Part shown: one piece after another, positions 20,932 to 31,399 of the stretch | Numbering within the stretch: position 1 is the stretch's first letter | How the letters are laid out: every line of letters starts with the position of its first letter | Assembly: GCA_963575745.1 (NCBI GenBank) | Contig: CAUYUJ010019274.1 | Coordinates: 67,501-131,500, forward strand | From: Prorocentrum cordatum | Lineage: Eukaryota; Sar; Dinophyceae; Prorocentrales; Prorocentraceae | Length of the DNA stretch: 64,000 nucleotides | Direction of reading: 5' to 3' | Notes under the pieces: model-generated | What the model was told of the DNA's origin: nothing | Databases searched by the model: none | What the model saw: only the letters and a program-made list of their open reading frames with translations | Made by a program: the position numbers and the translations under genes

Positions 20932-21492
20932 CTCCTCCTCCTCCTCATCCTCCTCCTCCTCCTCCTCCTCCTCCTCCGCCGCCGCCGCCGCCGCCGCCTC
21001 CTCCTCCTCCGCCTCCTCCTCCTCCTCCTCCTCCCTCCTCCTCCTCCTCCTCCTCCTCCTCCTCCTCCTCCTCCTCCCCCTCCTATCCTCCTGTTCCTCC
21101 TCCTCGAACGCACTGCAAGAGGTCAAGATCGCTACGAGCACACACCCCGTCACAGCAGAGGCGCGGCGGGTAGAAGGGCGGCAAGCCTCAAAGGTACAAT
21201 TCACCAGGAGAAGGAGGAGAGGAGGAGGAGGAGGAGGACGAGGAGGAGGAGGAGGAGGACGAGGACGAGGAGGAGGAGGGAGGGAGGAAAAAGGGGGAGG
21301 AGGAGGAGGAGGAGGAGGCAACGTCCGCACATTTGGGCTAGCGCGACCGACAAAACGCATCAGCCTAGAAAACTGGCCTGCATGATCCGTGACAGGTCCT
21401 CCTTCCTCCTCCTCCTCCCCTCCTCTCCTCCTCCTCCTCCTCCTCCTCCTCGTCTTCCTCCTCCTCCGCCTCCCCGTCCTCCTCCTCTCCTC
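20932..21492. repeat. (CCT)n, inverted (GGA)n, then (CCT)n
   Basis: CCT at 20932-21086 (with a CCGCCG patch at 20975-20998), GGA at 21204-21318 and CCT at 21400-21492. The middle tract is complementary to both flanks, so strong hairpins are possible. Confidence 0.93.
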
Positions 21493-21529
21493 CCCTTCAA
21501 TTCCCGTCCTTCTAAATAACACCTCCGTG

Positions 21530-21640
21530 TTGCACCCCGAGGCTGGTCGAAGCGGCCGGCTGGGCGTTTCGCCTGAAACTCCCTCACCAGGTTGCTCATG
21601 AAGCTAATATCCTGCAACAGATTCCAGTTTAAAAGATACT
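21530..21640 (+). repeat. Dispersed repeat copy, pair with 25690-25785
   Basis: CACCCCGAGGCTGGTCGAAG, then GGGCGTTTCGCCTGAAACTC and CAACAG match CACCCCGAGGCCGGTCGTAA, GGGCGTTTCACCTGAGACTG and CAACAG at 25696-25784, in the same order and spacing. Both copies follow a CCT tract. Confidence 0.7.
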
Positions 21641-21734
21641 CACGGTAAACGTCCGAGAAATAGTGTTTGGGTGTCGACTGTCGAGAGAAGGCGTTTCACG
21701 GGCGCTTGCCTTGGGAACATTCGGCGGCGCGTTT

Positions 21735-22090
21735 CGAACCGGGGGGGGGGGCCCCCCAACAGTCGGCGCCGTCGATCAAAACCAGGGGGACCCCGCCCCC
21801 CCCACTCCCCCACCCCCCCGAACCCCCCCTCCCCTCTCCCAAGGGGGGGGGTGCGGGGTTTCAACCCCCAGCCCCCCTGGCGTCGGTGCCGGCGCTGGCG
21901 GCCGCCAGCAGCGCCGATGGCGGGGACGCAGCGACGATGACCAGAGGCAGCCCAAACGGGGGGGGCTCAAACCCCCCATCCCCGGGAGCCGGGGGGGGAG
22001 GCGGGGTTCAAAACCCCCCCCCCGGCGCCGGCGCTGGCGCTGGCGGCCGCCAGCAGCGCCGGCGCTGGCGCTGGCGACGGCGGAAACGCA
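21735..22090. repeat. Poly-G/poly-C block with GGCGCTGGCGGCCGC repeats
   Basis: Alternating G-runs and C-runs of 7-11 bases at 21735-22025 interleave with copies of GGCGCTGGCGGCCGCCAGCA (about 21890 and 22035). The last motif is itself a near-palindrome. Confidence 0.7.
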
Positions 22091-22094
22091 GCGA

Positions 22095-22965
22095 CGATTA
22101 CCACCACTACCACCAACGCCACCACACCACCACCACCACCACCACCACCGCCGCCTCAACCCACCACCACCACCACCACTTCAGCCACCACCACCACCAC
22201 AATTCCACCACACCACCCACCACCACACCACCACACACCACCACAAAAACCGACCACCACTACCACCACCACATCCACAGTCTACCACACCACCACCACC
22301 ACCACCACCACCAACGCCACAACCACCACTATTACTAGCAGCACAACCCACCGCCACCACCACAAACCACCACACCACCAATACCACCACCACCACCACC
22401 GCCACCACCACCACCAGCACCACGTCCACAAGCCATCGCCACCACCACAAGCCACCACCACCACCACAAACCACCACCGCCACAACCATCACCACCACAA
22501 CTCACCATCACCACCACCACAAAAACCCACCACCACTACCACCACCACCACCACAATCTACCACACCACCACCACCACCGCCACAACCACAACCACTAAC
22601 TACTAGCAGCACACCCCACCGCCACCACCACAAACAACCACACCACCACCACCACCACCACCACCGCCACCACCACCACCAGCACCACTTCCACAAACCT
22701 CCGCCACCACCACAACCCACTACCACCACCACCACCACAAACCACCACCACACCGCCACCAAACCACCACCACCACTACAACCCACCACCACCACCACCA
22801 CAAACCACTACCACCACACCACCACCAAACCACCACAACCACCACCATCCACCACCACAACCACCACCACCTCCACCACAACAAACCACCAATCCACCAC
22901 CACCATAACCACCACCACCGCCACCACCACAACCACAACCCACCACCATCACCACCACCGTCCTC
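22095..22965. repeat. (ACC)n microsatellite, about 870 bp
   Basis: CCACCA units with CAC, AAC and CGC variants. It reads as Thr, His or Pro runs in plus frames and as Gly/Val/Trp in minus frames, and explains the 542-codon false ORF covering it. Confidence 0.95.
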
Positions 22966-23180
22966 GTCGATACTCCCCGCCGCCGCCGCCCGCCGCCGCA
23001 GGCACCGGCGCAGGCCCAGAAAAGGAAATCGTCGTCCCCGCCGCCGCCGCCAGCCCCCGCCGACGCAAGCGCCCGCCCGAGGAGAGGAGGGGAAGCAGGC
23101 GAGGAAGGGAGGGGGAGGGGGGAGGGAAGTTCCGGTTTCACCCCCCCCCTCCAAGCGACCACAGAACGCACTCTTTCCGA

Positions 23181-23322
23181 CTGTCAGGCGCAACAATTAC
23201 GTTGATTCGTGGTGTTGAAATCTCAGGAACAACGTTCGGGCACGATTCCATATCGTCAAGACGCAACAGAAACTGTGATTCGTGGCGCTGAAGTCCCAGG
23301 AATGGTGAACATCGTTGATGGG
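23181..23322 (+). repeat. About 75-bp repeat, two copies
   Basis: Each copy carries GCAACA, a GATTCGTGGTGTTGAA-like piece, CAGGAA and TCGTCAAGACGCAACAG. The same unit appears at 26060-26225, across RPSA exon 3. Confidence 0.7.
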
Positions 23323-23333
23323 TCTCACTGTCC

Positions 23334-23403
23334 CTCCTCCTCCTCCTCCTCCTCCTCCTCCTCCTCCTCCTCCTCCTCCCCCCTCCTCCTCCCCTTCTTC
23401 CTC
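23334..23403. repeat. (CCT)n microsatellite
   Basis: Nearly pure CCT. It lies 124 bp past the donor of RPSA exon 3 in the transcript sense. Confidence 0.95.
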
Positions 23404-23527
23404 CCCCATCCTGCTCCTCATCGTCCTCGTTCTCCCTCGCCGCTCCAGCCTCCGCCGCTGCTGCCTCCACCCTCCGCCACATCCCGACATGTCCGAGGCC
23501 TGCCCGAGGCGGCCCTCCCCCAGGGAC

Positions 23528-23580
23528 GGATTCTCAATCGAGACGATGACGCGCGCCGCCACCATCAGCTTCTCCCAGGC
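23528..23580 (-). CDS. RPSA: RPSA exon 3 (residues 48-64 and 2 nt of codon 65)
   Basis: Encodes AWEKLMVAARVIVSIEN, nearly the family signature (human: TWEKLLLAARAIVAIEN). The acceptor is GGAG followed by GCC at 23580. The exon ends AATCC before GTCCCT, a GT donor. With exon 4 the split codon becomes CCG (Pro), giving the expected Asn-Pro-x-Asp. At 53 nt this is a very small exon, 3.0 kb from exon 2 and 11 kb from exon 4. Two blocks of the same roughly 75-bp repeat lie on either side of it (23181-23322 and 26060-26225), and a (CCT)n tract lies 124 bp beyond the donor. Confidence 0.87.
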
Positions 23581-23639
23581 CTCCGGGGGGCAGGCGGCTC
23601 CTGGGAGGCGAGACCGAGGAATCGCTTGGGAGTGACAGC

Positions 23640-24420
23640 AAGAGATGGGGAGGGCGAGAGCTCCTTCAACAGCAACCACCTGACGAATCCCTCCTCAGGG
23701 GACCAGTGGAGAGCACAGCAGGCTGTCCTGCAAATGAGGTTATAGCTGGGCCCTCTGGAAACCGCACAGACCGGCACAGACCAGGCCTCAGAAAGCAGAC
23801 GCAGCTGGCCCGAGCAGATCTAGTCTGAGCTGTCTGCGCCGCCCGCACCCTGAGTGCCAAAGTCCGCCACGGCCCCCTCGCCAGCCTGCTGCTTCGAGGG
23901 GCAGCGAACGAGCTGCAGGTGACCTCGGGCTCCGCCCGAGGACTCCTGGGCTGCGCCGCGGCTGGGCCCACGCCCACAGCGTGAGCGGGTTGGAAGCGCA
24001 CCTCTGGGCTCCCTCCTGCAGCCGGGGCCCAGCAGGAGGAGGGGGCTGACCACGGAGAGGGCAAAGGATACAGTGCGGGCGCGGTCGCAAGAAACCCTCG
24101 CAAGAAACCCAGCCCTGAAAACCCGCGAGCGAGGTGCAACTGAGGGGAAACCTGGAGCACCCCGAACGCAGCAGCTCCTTCAACGGCCGCGGGAAGTCAC
24201 CGCACATCGCGCGGAGCGAAGAAACCCAGGGTTCCCTGACGAAAAGTCTATGGTTTCTTGAGGCGCACCCCCACTGTACTGACACTCCTGCTGCTCGTCC
24301 TCTCCTGTGGGCGGCGGCCCTGCAGACAGGATGTCCACGCCGTCTTGTCTGCACCAGGCTCCGCTCGCCCAGCACAACTGCCACCAAGTTTCATGTCCCT
24401 GCTGCCAGTGCTGAAGGAAG
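23640..24420. other. RPSA intron 2, no gene recognised
   Basis: GC-rich, several open frames on both strands without any motif I recognise and without support from the RPSA exon order. Confidence 0.5.
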
Positions 24421-24610
24421 GGAGAGACAGACAGAGGTGGGGAGGGGGAGGGAGGGGGAGGGAGGGAGCTAGAGAGAAAGAGTGAGAAAGAGAGAAAGAG
24501 AGAAAGAGATAGAAGAAAAGAAAAAAGTCGAGAGAACATCATGGACAAAAGATGACATAAGGAAAGATAGAGAGAGGAAACAAAGGAGAAAGGGAGGGCA
24601 GGTATAAGGG
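24420..24610. repeat. GA-rich low-complexity tract
   Basis: GGGAGGGAG and GAGAGAAAGA units without fixed period. Confidence 0.85.
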
Positions 24611-24829
24611 CACGGCATGACATAGAAAAAAACCGTTGATCTGGCTTGGTGAGGGGACGTCAGGGAAGATGAGAAACGACTTCTTTACTGCACAAACACA
24701 TACACGCCACCGTGCCCTCGAGGCATGAGTTGGAGTGTCCCAAGTTCCCTTGTTCGATCCCCTGGAGCCTCAGTCCTGAATTCTGGGGGTTCGGCAAGGG
24801 GCACGGACCCGACATTGCCAAATCGTCTA

Positions 24830-25490
24830 GGGCTCCCGGCGTGCCCCCATGGGACTCCCGGCGCCTTGCCGCATCAGAGAGGGCCCCAAGACGGACCAAT
24901 GATGGCACCAAGAGGACGCCCCAAGACGGACCAATGATGGCACCAAGAGGACGCCCAGCAGGTTCAAGAGCACCCCGAATCGCCGACCGATCGGCCCCAG
25001 ACGCCCAAGACGGCCCCAAGACGGCCCAAGATGCCCCCAAGACGCCCGAAGAGGCCTCCAAGAGGCGTCCGTCCCGAGAGGACACCAAGAAACAAAAATA
25101 AGTGGTTTTCCTTTGGTGTGTGATGGGTTTGGGCGTTCTCGCCTTTTCGGCTTCCCGACGCTCCAGGACGGCCCAGGAGGCCGCCAAGATCGCCCCAAGA
25201 CGGCCCAAGAGGCCCCAAAGAGGGCCCCAATACGATCAAAGAGGCGCCCAAGACGGCCCAAGAGGCCCCCAAGACGGCTCCAAGAGGGAGCCGATGGGGG
25301 ACCCGAATGCACATTTCAAGCCCCCGGCCCCGGGAGGCCCCCAGGAGGCCCCTTGAGGCCCAAAAGAGGCCACCAAGACGACCCAGGAGGCCCCCAAGAA
25401 AGCCCGAAGGAAGCCCCAGGAGGCCCCCAAGAGTCTCCCAAGAGGCCCCCAAGAGGTTCCGAAGAGACCCCAAGAAGCATCTGAGGACTA
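24830..25490. repeat. CCCAAGACGGCCC dispersed element with central unique core
   Basis: Degenerate 12-bp units such as CCCAAGAGGCCCCCAAGACG fill both arms. At 25095-25150 a non-repetitive core (GTGATGGGTTTGGGCGTTCT) separates them, and near the right end stands CACATTTCAAGCCCCCGGCC. Equivalent core and end pieces occur at 57100-57170 and 57310-57345, so this looks like a dispersed element, not just a simple repeat. A 37-bp exact tandem duplication lies at 24887-24960. Confidence 0.7.
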
Positions 25491-25689
25491 TGATCCACAA
25501 CCCACGCACGGTGGCGGAATGGGCCGAAGGCCATTCTGCATCGAAAGAGACGAAAGAAGGCGAGCGATAGAGAGAGGGAAAAACATAAGTAACAACTATA
25601 TTGGAGAGCGAGACAGGGAGATTCGGAGATCCTCCTCCTCCTCCTCCTGCTCTTCCTCCATTCCTCTTCCTTATCAACAGCTCTCCCCT

Positions 25690-25785
25690 GTCGCACCCCG
25701 AGGCCGGTCGTAAGGGCGGACCGGGCGTTTCACCTGAGACTGCCTTACCATCTATCACCCTGAAGCTTCGAATGTAGCAACAGTT
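25690..25785 (+). repeat. Dispersed repeat copy, pair with 21530-21640
   Basis: See the partner entry: CACCCCGAGGCCGG, GGGCGTTTCACCTGAGACTG and GTAGCAACAG in the same order. It is followed at once by the 84-bp repeat. Confidence 0.7.
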
Positions 25786-25789
25786 TCAC

Positions 25790-26040
25790 ACATGGAGGGC
25801 GGGCCTCTTCCAAAATGTGGTTCTCGCCTTAGCGCCGCGCACATCAGTTTTACATAGGTGCAGAGCTTCACGAATTGAGGGCGGGCCGTTTTCAAAATGT
25901 GGCTCTCGCCTGGACGCCGCGCACATTCATTTACAAAATTTGCCAGAGTTTCACAGATGGATGGCGGTTCCTTTTAAACATGTGGATCTCGCCGTAGCGC
26001 CACGCACATTTGTCTTGAGCATTTGCCAGAGACTCACGGA
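25790..26040 (+). repeat. 84-bp dispersed repeat, three clean units
   Basis: Units contain ATGGAGGGCGGGCC, CAAAATGTGGCTCTCGCC, AGCGCCGCGCACAT and a TTTGCCAGAG end. This is the reference copy for the family because spacing is regular (about 82-85 bp). Confidence 0.85.
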
Positions 26041-26059
26041 GTCCCATGGTTCACGTGCC

Positions 26060-26225
26060 AGATATGGTGTTTGGGAACGATGCTGGATTGCCAGGGCGCA
26101 ACAGACACATTGATTTGCGCTGCTGAAGACCCAGGAACGGTGTTGTGGCAAGACTCACGATCGTCAAGGCGCAACAGTCAGATTAATTCGTGGCGTTGGA
26201 GTCCCGAGAATGGTGTTTCGGTACG
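26060..26225 (+). repeat. About 75-bp repeat, three copies
   Basis: CAGGAACGGTGTTGTGG, CACGATCGTCAAGGCGCAAC and ATTCGTGGCGTTGGAGTCCC recur in order. Same family as 23181-23322. Confidence 0.7.
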
Positions 26226-26345
26226 CTTCAAGGCCTTCAAACGGTTGTCTCCTAACGGAACACCTTCCTCAGTGGACATGAACCCTTGCAAGGGCCTACG
26301 AAGAGGGAGCTTGGAGGGAGGGTCAAATCCAACATCGCTGTTTAT

Positions 26346-26566
26346 ACTCCTCCTCCTCCTCCTCCTCCTCATCCTCATCCTCCTCATCCTCATCCTCATC
26401 CTCCTCCTCCTCCTCCTCCTCCTCCTCCTCCTGCTCCGCCCTCCCCCGTCCTCCTCCTCCTCCTCCTCCTCTTCCTCCTTCTCGTCCTTCTCGCCCTCCT
26501 CCTCCTCCTCCTCCTCCTCCTCCTCCTCCTCCTCCATCCTCCTCCTCCTCCTCTCCAATCGCCCTC
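26346..26566. repeat. (CCT)n microsatellite
   Basis: CCT with CAT interruptions at 26370-26400. It begins 42 bp past the donor of RPSA exon 2 in the transcript sense. Confidence 0.95.
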
Positions 26567-26608
26567 CCCCCGAGGGACGAGGACGCACTCGGGGGCGGGC
26601 CCGCGGGC

Positions 26609-26684
26609 CTTACCCAGGTGGATGATGTGGATGCCCTCGACGGTGCGGCGGAACACGTACCGCTTCATGCGGTAATCGCAGTTC
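26609..26684 (-). CDS. RPSA: RPSA exon 2 (residues 22-47)
   Basis: Reads NCDYRMKRYVF and then GIHIIHLGK, matching the uS2 segment that follows the HLGT motif and leads to the Leu-Gly-Lys-Thr-Trp-Glu-Lys block. The acceptor is GGCCAG followed by G at 26684, with no pyrimidine tract visible. The exon ends GGTAAG and the intron starts GCCCGC, so the donor is GC. A GT donor two codons earlier (at GGTAAG) would be the textbook choice, but it would remove the Gly-Lys that the family needs before Ala/Thr-Trp-Glu. The 76 nt finish codon 22 and give 25 whole codons. A (CCT)n tract starts 42 bp past the donor. Confidence 0.87.
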
Positions 26685-26896
26685 CTGGCCCCCGCCAACA
26701 CCCGCGCGCTGCGGGCAGAACTCCACGACCAGCGTTTTCGCCGCATCCCAATTAGGGCAGAACTCCACCGGAGGGCCCAATTAGGGGCCCCCAAAGATCT
26801 CAGGGGGCCTCCATGGGCCTCCTACGACCATCACATAACGCGGGCCCAAAGCGTCAAAAAACTCGATCCTCGTCGTTCCCCTCATCCTCCAGTTTC

Positions 26897-26963
26897 TCCA
26901 CCTCCTCCTCCTCCTCCTCCTCCTCCTCCTCCTCCTCATCATCATCATCATCAGCAGCAGCAG

Positions 26964-27001
<38 letters not shown>

Positions 27002-27395
27002 GCATCATCATCATCATCAGCAGCAGCATCATCATCAGCAGCAGCAGCATCATCGTCAGCATCATCCTCATCATCATCATCATCATCAGCAGCATCATCA
27101 TCATCATCATCATCACCACCACCACCATCACCACCACCATCATCATCATCATCAGCATCATCATCATCATCATCGTCATCATCATCATCATCATCATCAT
27201 CAGCATCATCATCATCATGATCATCATCATCAGCATCATCCTCATCATCATCCTCATCATCATCAGTATCATAATCATAATCATCAGCAGCATCATCAGC
27301 AACATAATCATCATCATCAGCAGCATCATCAGCATCAACATCTGCATCAGCATAAGCGTCATCATCATCAGCATCATCATCAACAAAGTCACAAC

Positions 27396-27451
<56 letters not shown>

Positions 27452-27696
27452 CCATCGCCAGCATCATCATCATCAGCAGCATCAGCATCAGCATGAGCAT
27501 CATCTTCGTCAGCAGCAGCATCACCATCAGCGTCGTCGTCAGCATCAGCATCAGCATCAGCGTCAGCATCATCAGCATCAGCATCAGCAGCATGATCATC
27601 ATCAATATGAGCATCAGCACCATCAGCATCATCATCTGTACCCCCTCATCATCAGCATCACCATCATCATCAGAATCAGCATCATCATCACCATCG

Positions 27697-27749
<53 letters not shown>

Positions 27750-28005
27750 GTCATCTGTTTCATCATCAGCATCAGCACAGCGTCAGCATCAGCATCATGA
27801 TCATCATCGTCACAATCATCATCAGCATCAGCAGCATCGCCATCATCATCAACAACATCAGCATCATAATCAAAATCATCATCAACAAATTCACCACCAT
27901 CATCATCATCATCAAACTCACCATCATCCTCATCACCAGCAGCATCATCATCATCGTCAACATCATAATCATCATCAGCATCGGCGTCATCATCATCGTC
28001 ATCCG

Positions 28006-28057
<52 letters not shown>

Positions 28058-28425
28058 GTCATTATCATCATCAGCAACATCAGCATCAGCATAACCATCA
28101 TCATCAGCATCAGCATCAGCATCAGCATCAGCAGCATCATCACCAGTATCATCACGATCAACAATATCATCATCATCATCATCATCATCAACAACAACCT
28201 TACTCTCACCATCATCATCGGCATCATCATCATCACCATCAAGTATCATCGTAATCATCATCATCCTCATCCAAAGCCGCATCCATCCTCATCCTCATGA
28301 TGAGAATCACCATCGGCATCGCCATCGTCATCATCATCATCAGCTTCATCAGCAGCAGCTGTATCATCATCGTCGTCATCATCACTACCACCAGCATTAC
28401 TATTAACCATTACCAATCATCATTA
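26897..28425. repeat. (CAT)n array, about 1.5 kb
   Basis: A CCT start (26897-26940) passes into CAT units with frequent CAG, CGT and CAA changes, pure over 27395-27450 and 27700-27750. It generates ORFs of up to 345 codons rich in His, Ile/Ser, Asp or Met depending on frame. None is a gene. Confidence 0.97.
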
Positions 28426-29029
28426 CCACCTGAATCCACATCATACGCATTGCCACCATCATCACCACAATCACCATCATCTCCATCACCGTCCTATTGC
28501 TTGTTCCTCATTCCTAATTCCTCGTTCCTCCTTCCTCCTCCTCCTGCTCTTCCTGCTCATCCTTCTCCTCCTCCTCCCTTCCCTCCTCCCCCCAGCCGCC
28601 GTCCCGGTTCGAGGCTTCGGGTGCAGCGCCGCGCCCTGGCACTAGGTGCCACGCGCTGCGAGCCTCCTCGGGACTCGGCGGCAAGACGTGCCAGCCCGCG
28701 CCGTGGCCGCGTCGTTGGCGAATGGGCCAGCCGCGCTGCTGCTGCGGCGTGCGCCGCCCCGCGTCGGGCGCGCGCAACACGACGCGCAGGCCTGCCTCGG
28801 GCAAGCGGGCGCGCGAGCCGCTCGTGCGCGAGCCGCGCGTGCGCGAGCCAGCCGGGCACAGGCGAGCTAGCGAACGGCGCACGTAGTCGCGCACCCTACT
28901 GCGCGTTGCTGCCGCCGCGGCCAGGAGCGCACGCACCACAGCTCAGGCCCCAGGGGTGGGAAGGGAGGAGCTGGCGGCTGCAAGGGCGCAGGACCCTCGG
29001 GAGGACACAGACGCAAAGGATGGGCTGCT

Positions 29030-30585
29030 GGCGTTCCTGGAGGGAGCGTGCCGACGAGGACGCCCGCCCCTTGGCACGTGCCCCCGCCGCCGCCAGGATG
29101 GTGGTGTTCGACTTGCGGCATACTGAACGGGCCCGCCGACATGCTTTGCCAGACGTGCACGCCCCTCCCGCACAGTGGCCCATGCACGGTGACGGCGGAG
29201 GCGAGCCGCGCCAGCAGCGCCAGAAGAGCCAGCAGAGAGAGGCTCGCCCGCGCTCTGGCTCGCGCCCCCGCCGTCGCCGTTATCCGAGCGAGCCTCGACC
29301 TCGATCAGGTTCGCGCGTGAGGTTCGCCGACGACGAGGACTCCGACGGCGGCCACGGCTCGGAGGTGGAGGACGAGGTCCGCAGCCCAGCGCTGGGCATC
29401 CTGCCCACTCTGCCGCTGGTCGAGACATCCGGAGACGAGCGAGAGCTGGCGGCCCATAGGAGATCGCTAAGACAGATGGCCGCCGCCACAGGCGAGCGCC
29501 TGCATGCGGCCAAGGACCTCGGCATGACGGCCGAGCAAATGCGCCCGCAGGAGGAGTACGCGGCCCAGCTGTGTATGATCATCACAGCTCGGGCCCCAGG
29601 TATGAGATGCGATACGGCAGCAGGCTTTCGTGCAGCGAACTCAGGTGAAGTTGGACACAGCTAAGGCGGCTGCCGACCAAGCCCGAGCTACTCTTGAGGA
29701 CAAGGAGGCCAAGGTGCTGCAGCGCGAGCAGCCTCTCAGTCGGGCCAGGACGCTGCTGGACCAGCTGGAAACGATGCGGCCTGCAGTGGAGGCCGCCGCG
29801 GCCGACGGCCGCCGCGTCCACCCCGCCCGGGCCCGGCGTCGTCCCAGGCACGCCGCGTGACCAGGCGCCGCCCGTCGCCGCCATCGCGGAGCTGCAGGCG
29901 GGACAGGCGCAGCTGACCAGACAGCTCACGTCGCTCACGCAGCTGCTGACGACGCTGCAGGCGAACCTGACCACTGCCCGCGCGGCCACGGGCCCTGGCA
30001 CAGTGACTGAGGCCGCCCCTGGCGCGGCGCCCTACGCGGGTCAACCTCAGCGGATAGTGCCAGCAGCTGCAGCCCCAGCCGCCGCCCCCGCTGCGTCGGC
30101 GCTTCGCGCCGACGCGCCTGGGCCCGCGGCCGCCGCAGCCGCGCTGCCCGACGCGGCGGCCCGTGCAGCTGCGGCCCACGCTGCGGCCGCCGCCGTCGCG
30201 GCCACCGTGCGCCGCGGGCGGCGGAGAGCCGCCGCCAGCAGGAGGGGAGGGCCTGGAGCGCCGCCCACGGCGGAGGAGTTGCGGGTCCGTGCGGCGGCGG
30301 CGCGGAAGGCCAAGCGCGAGGCAGACCGCGCTCGCAAGCCAGACGGCCAGCAGGGACTGCGCGACGCCATCGCGCGCCAGGAGACGGCGCCCAGCCATCG
30401 CGGCCGCGGCGCAGTGCCATCCACACCTGCCGGACGCGCTAAAGTCGCCGCGGAGGCAGGACAGGAGCGCGCTGCACAGCCACAGCCACACCCCGAGGCG
30501 GGCTGGCGAGGACAGCTTCCTCGTCGCTGGCGGCGGCAGCAGCGCGCCTGGCGCGTCGACGCCAGGGCGACGCAACATGGCGGGC
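29030..30585 (+). pseudogene. LINE ORF1 remnant: RanBP2-type zinc finger and coiled coil
   Basis: At 29092-29155 one frame reads WWCSTCGILNGPADMLCQTC. This is a W-x-C-x2-C-x(10)-C-x2-C pattern with the Asn typical of RanBP2-type zinc fingers, which dinoflagellate LINE ORF1 proteins often carry. It is followed by an Arg/Ser-rich linker (29200-29330), then in another frame a helical heptad-like stretch KLDTAKAAADQARATLEDKE (29648-29707) and LDQLE. Then come Ala-rich sequence and a basic end. Three frames are needed to follow it. Such ORF1 proteins are thought to bind the element's RNA. Confidence 0.6.
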
Positions 30586-30589
30586 AGGC

Positions 30590-31270
30590 CCTGGGGAGTG
30601 AGATGCCTGCCTTGCCATCTCACAGCCTGCCCGTTGCTGGCGCACTTCCAGCTGCGCCGCCTGCCCCATTGCCTCAGAGGGAGTCTGAGCCAGCCCGACC
30701 TCGATGCCCATGCCAGATTGGAGCGCATTGGCCAGGCACCTCTGTCAGCCCTGGTCTATTAGTGCTTCTCTTAGCCCCGTTTTTCTTCGGCCAAATCGAG
30801 AGCCCGACTAATGCCTCTTGCATTTCCTGCGCAGCAGCGCCCGTCAATGTTTTGAAACCCACGGTGCCCTCCCCCAGTAGATGATAAGGTTAGGCTTGAG
30901 GTATACACGGATGGGTCCGGAGGGTCCAAGCAGCAATAGTTGGGCGGGCCACCGCCGTGGGCTCGGCGTAGATTTTCAATTACGACGACAGGCAGATATA
31001 TCTGTGAGGGGTGCTTGCGCGGGGTCGACCCGTCCCTTTCCGACTCAGTTGCCAGTCCGTCGGGCGCCGCTGAATGTTAAGCTGCACTGTGGATGGCGCC
31101 ATGGTTATCGCAAGCCCACGAAAGGTTTCGTGATCTCCCAGTCGAGGCACGCATGGATAACCGCTCGCGGTTTCAATCTCCGACGGGGTTACCCAATATA
31201 CATATTGTGGAAACTGACCTTGGATGTTCGACGGTGCCCCGAAGGTACTACGCCAGTTTACGAGGCTCAC
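30590..31270 (+). repeat. LINE inter-ORF segment, homologous to 44970-45385
   Basis: Shared blocks in the same order include GGGAGTGAGATGCCT, CCATCTCACAGCCTGC, CCAGCCCGAC, CCGACTCAG, AAGCTGCACTGTG and the ending CGCCAGTTT. A GTGAGATG / CATCTCAC inverted repeat is kept in both copies. This links the fragment right of copia to the same LINE family. Confidence 0.75.
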
Positions 31271-31399
31271 CTGGAAACACGCCTGAGGACATAGCGCTCA
31301 TCCGTATACCCCAGCGCGCCCTGCACCACTGGGACCTGCTCCGACGGCAGATGCCGACGTTCAACCGTAGCCAGTATTGCTTGACGCCGATGCTGATGT

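Noticed and set aside
21663-23291. 542-codon plus-strand ORF rich in Pro, Thr and His
   Set aside because: It is the translation of poly-C blocks and (ACC)n, with no non-repeat domain.
26813-28300. Long ORFs over the CAT array (up to 345 codons, poly-His, poly-Asp or Ile/Ser)
   Set aside because: Fully explained by (CAT)n; six overlapping frames are open at once.
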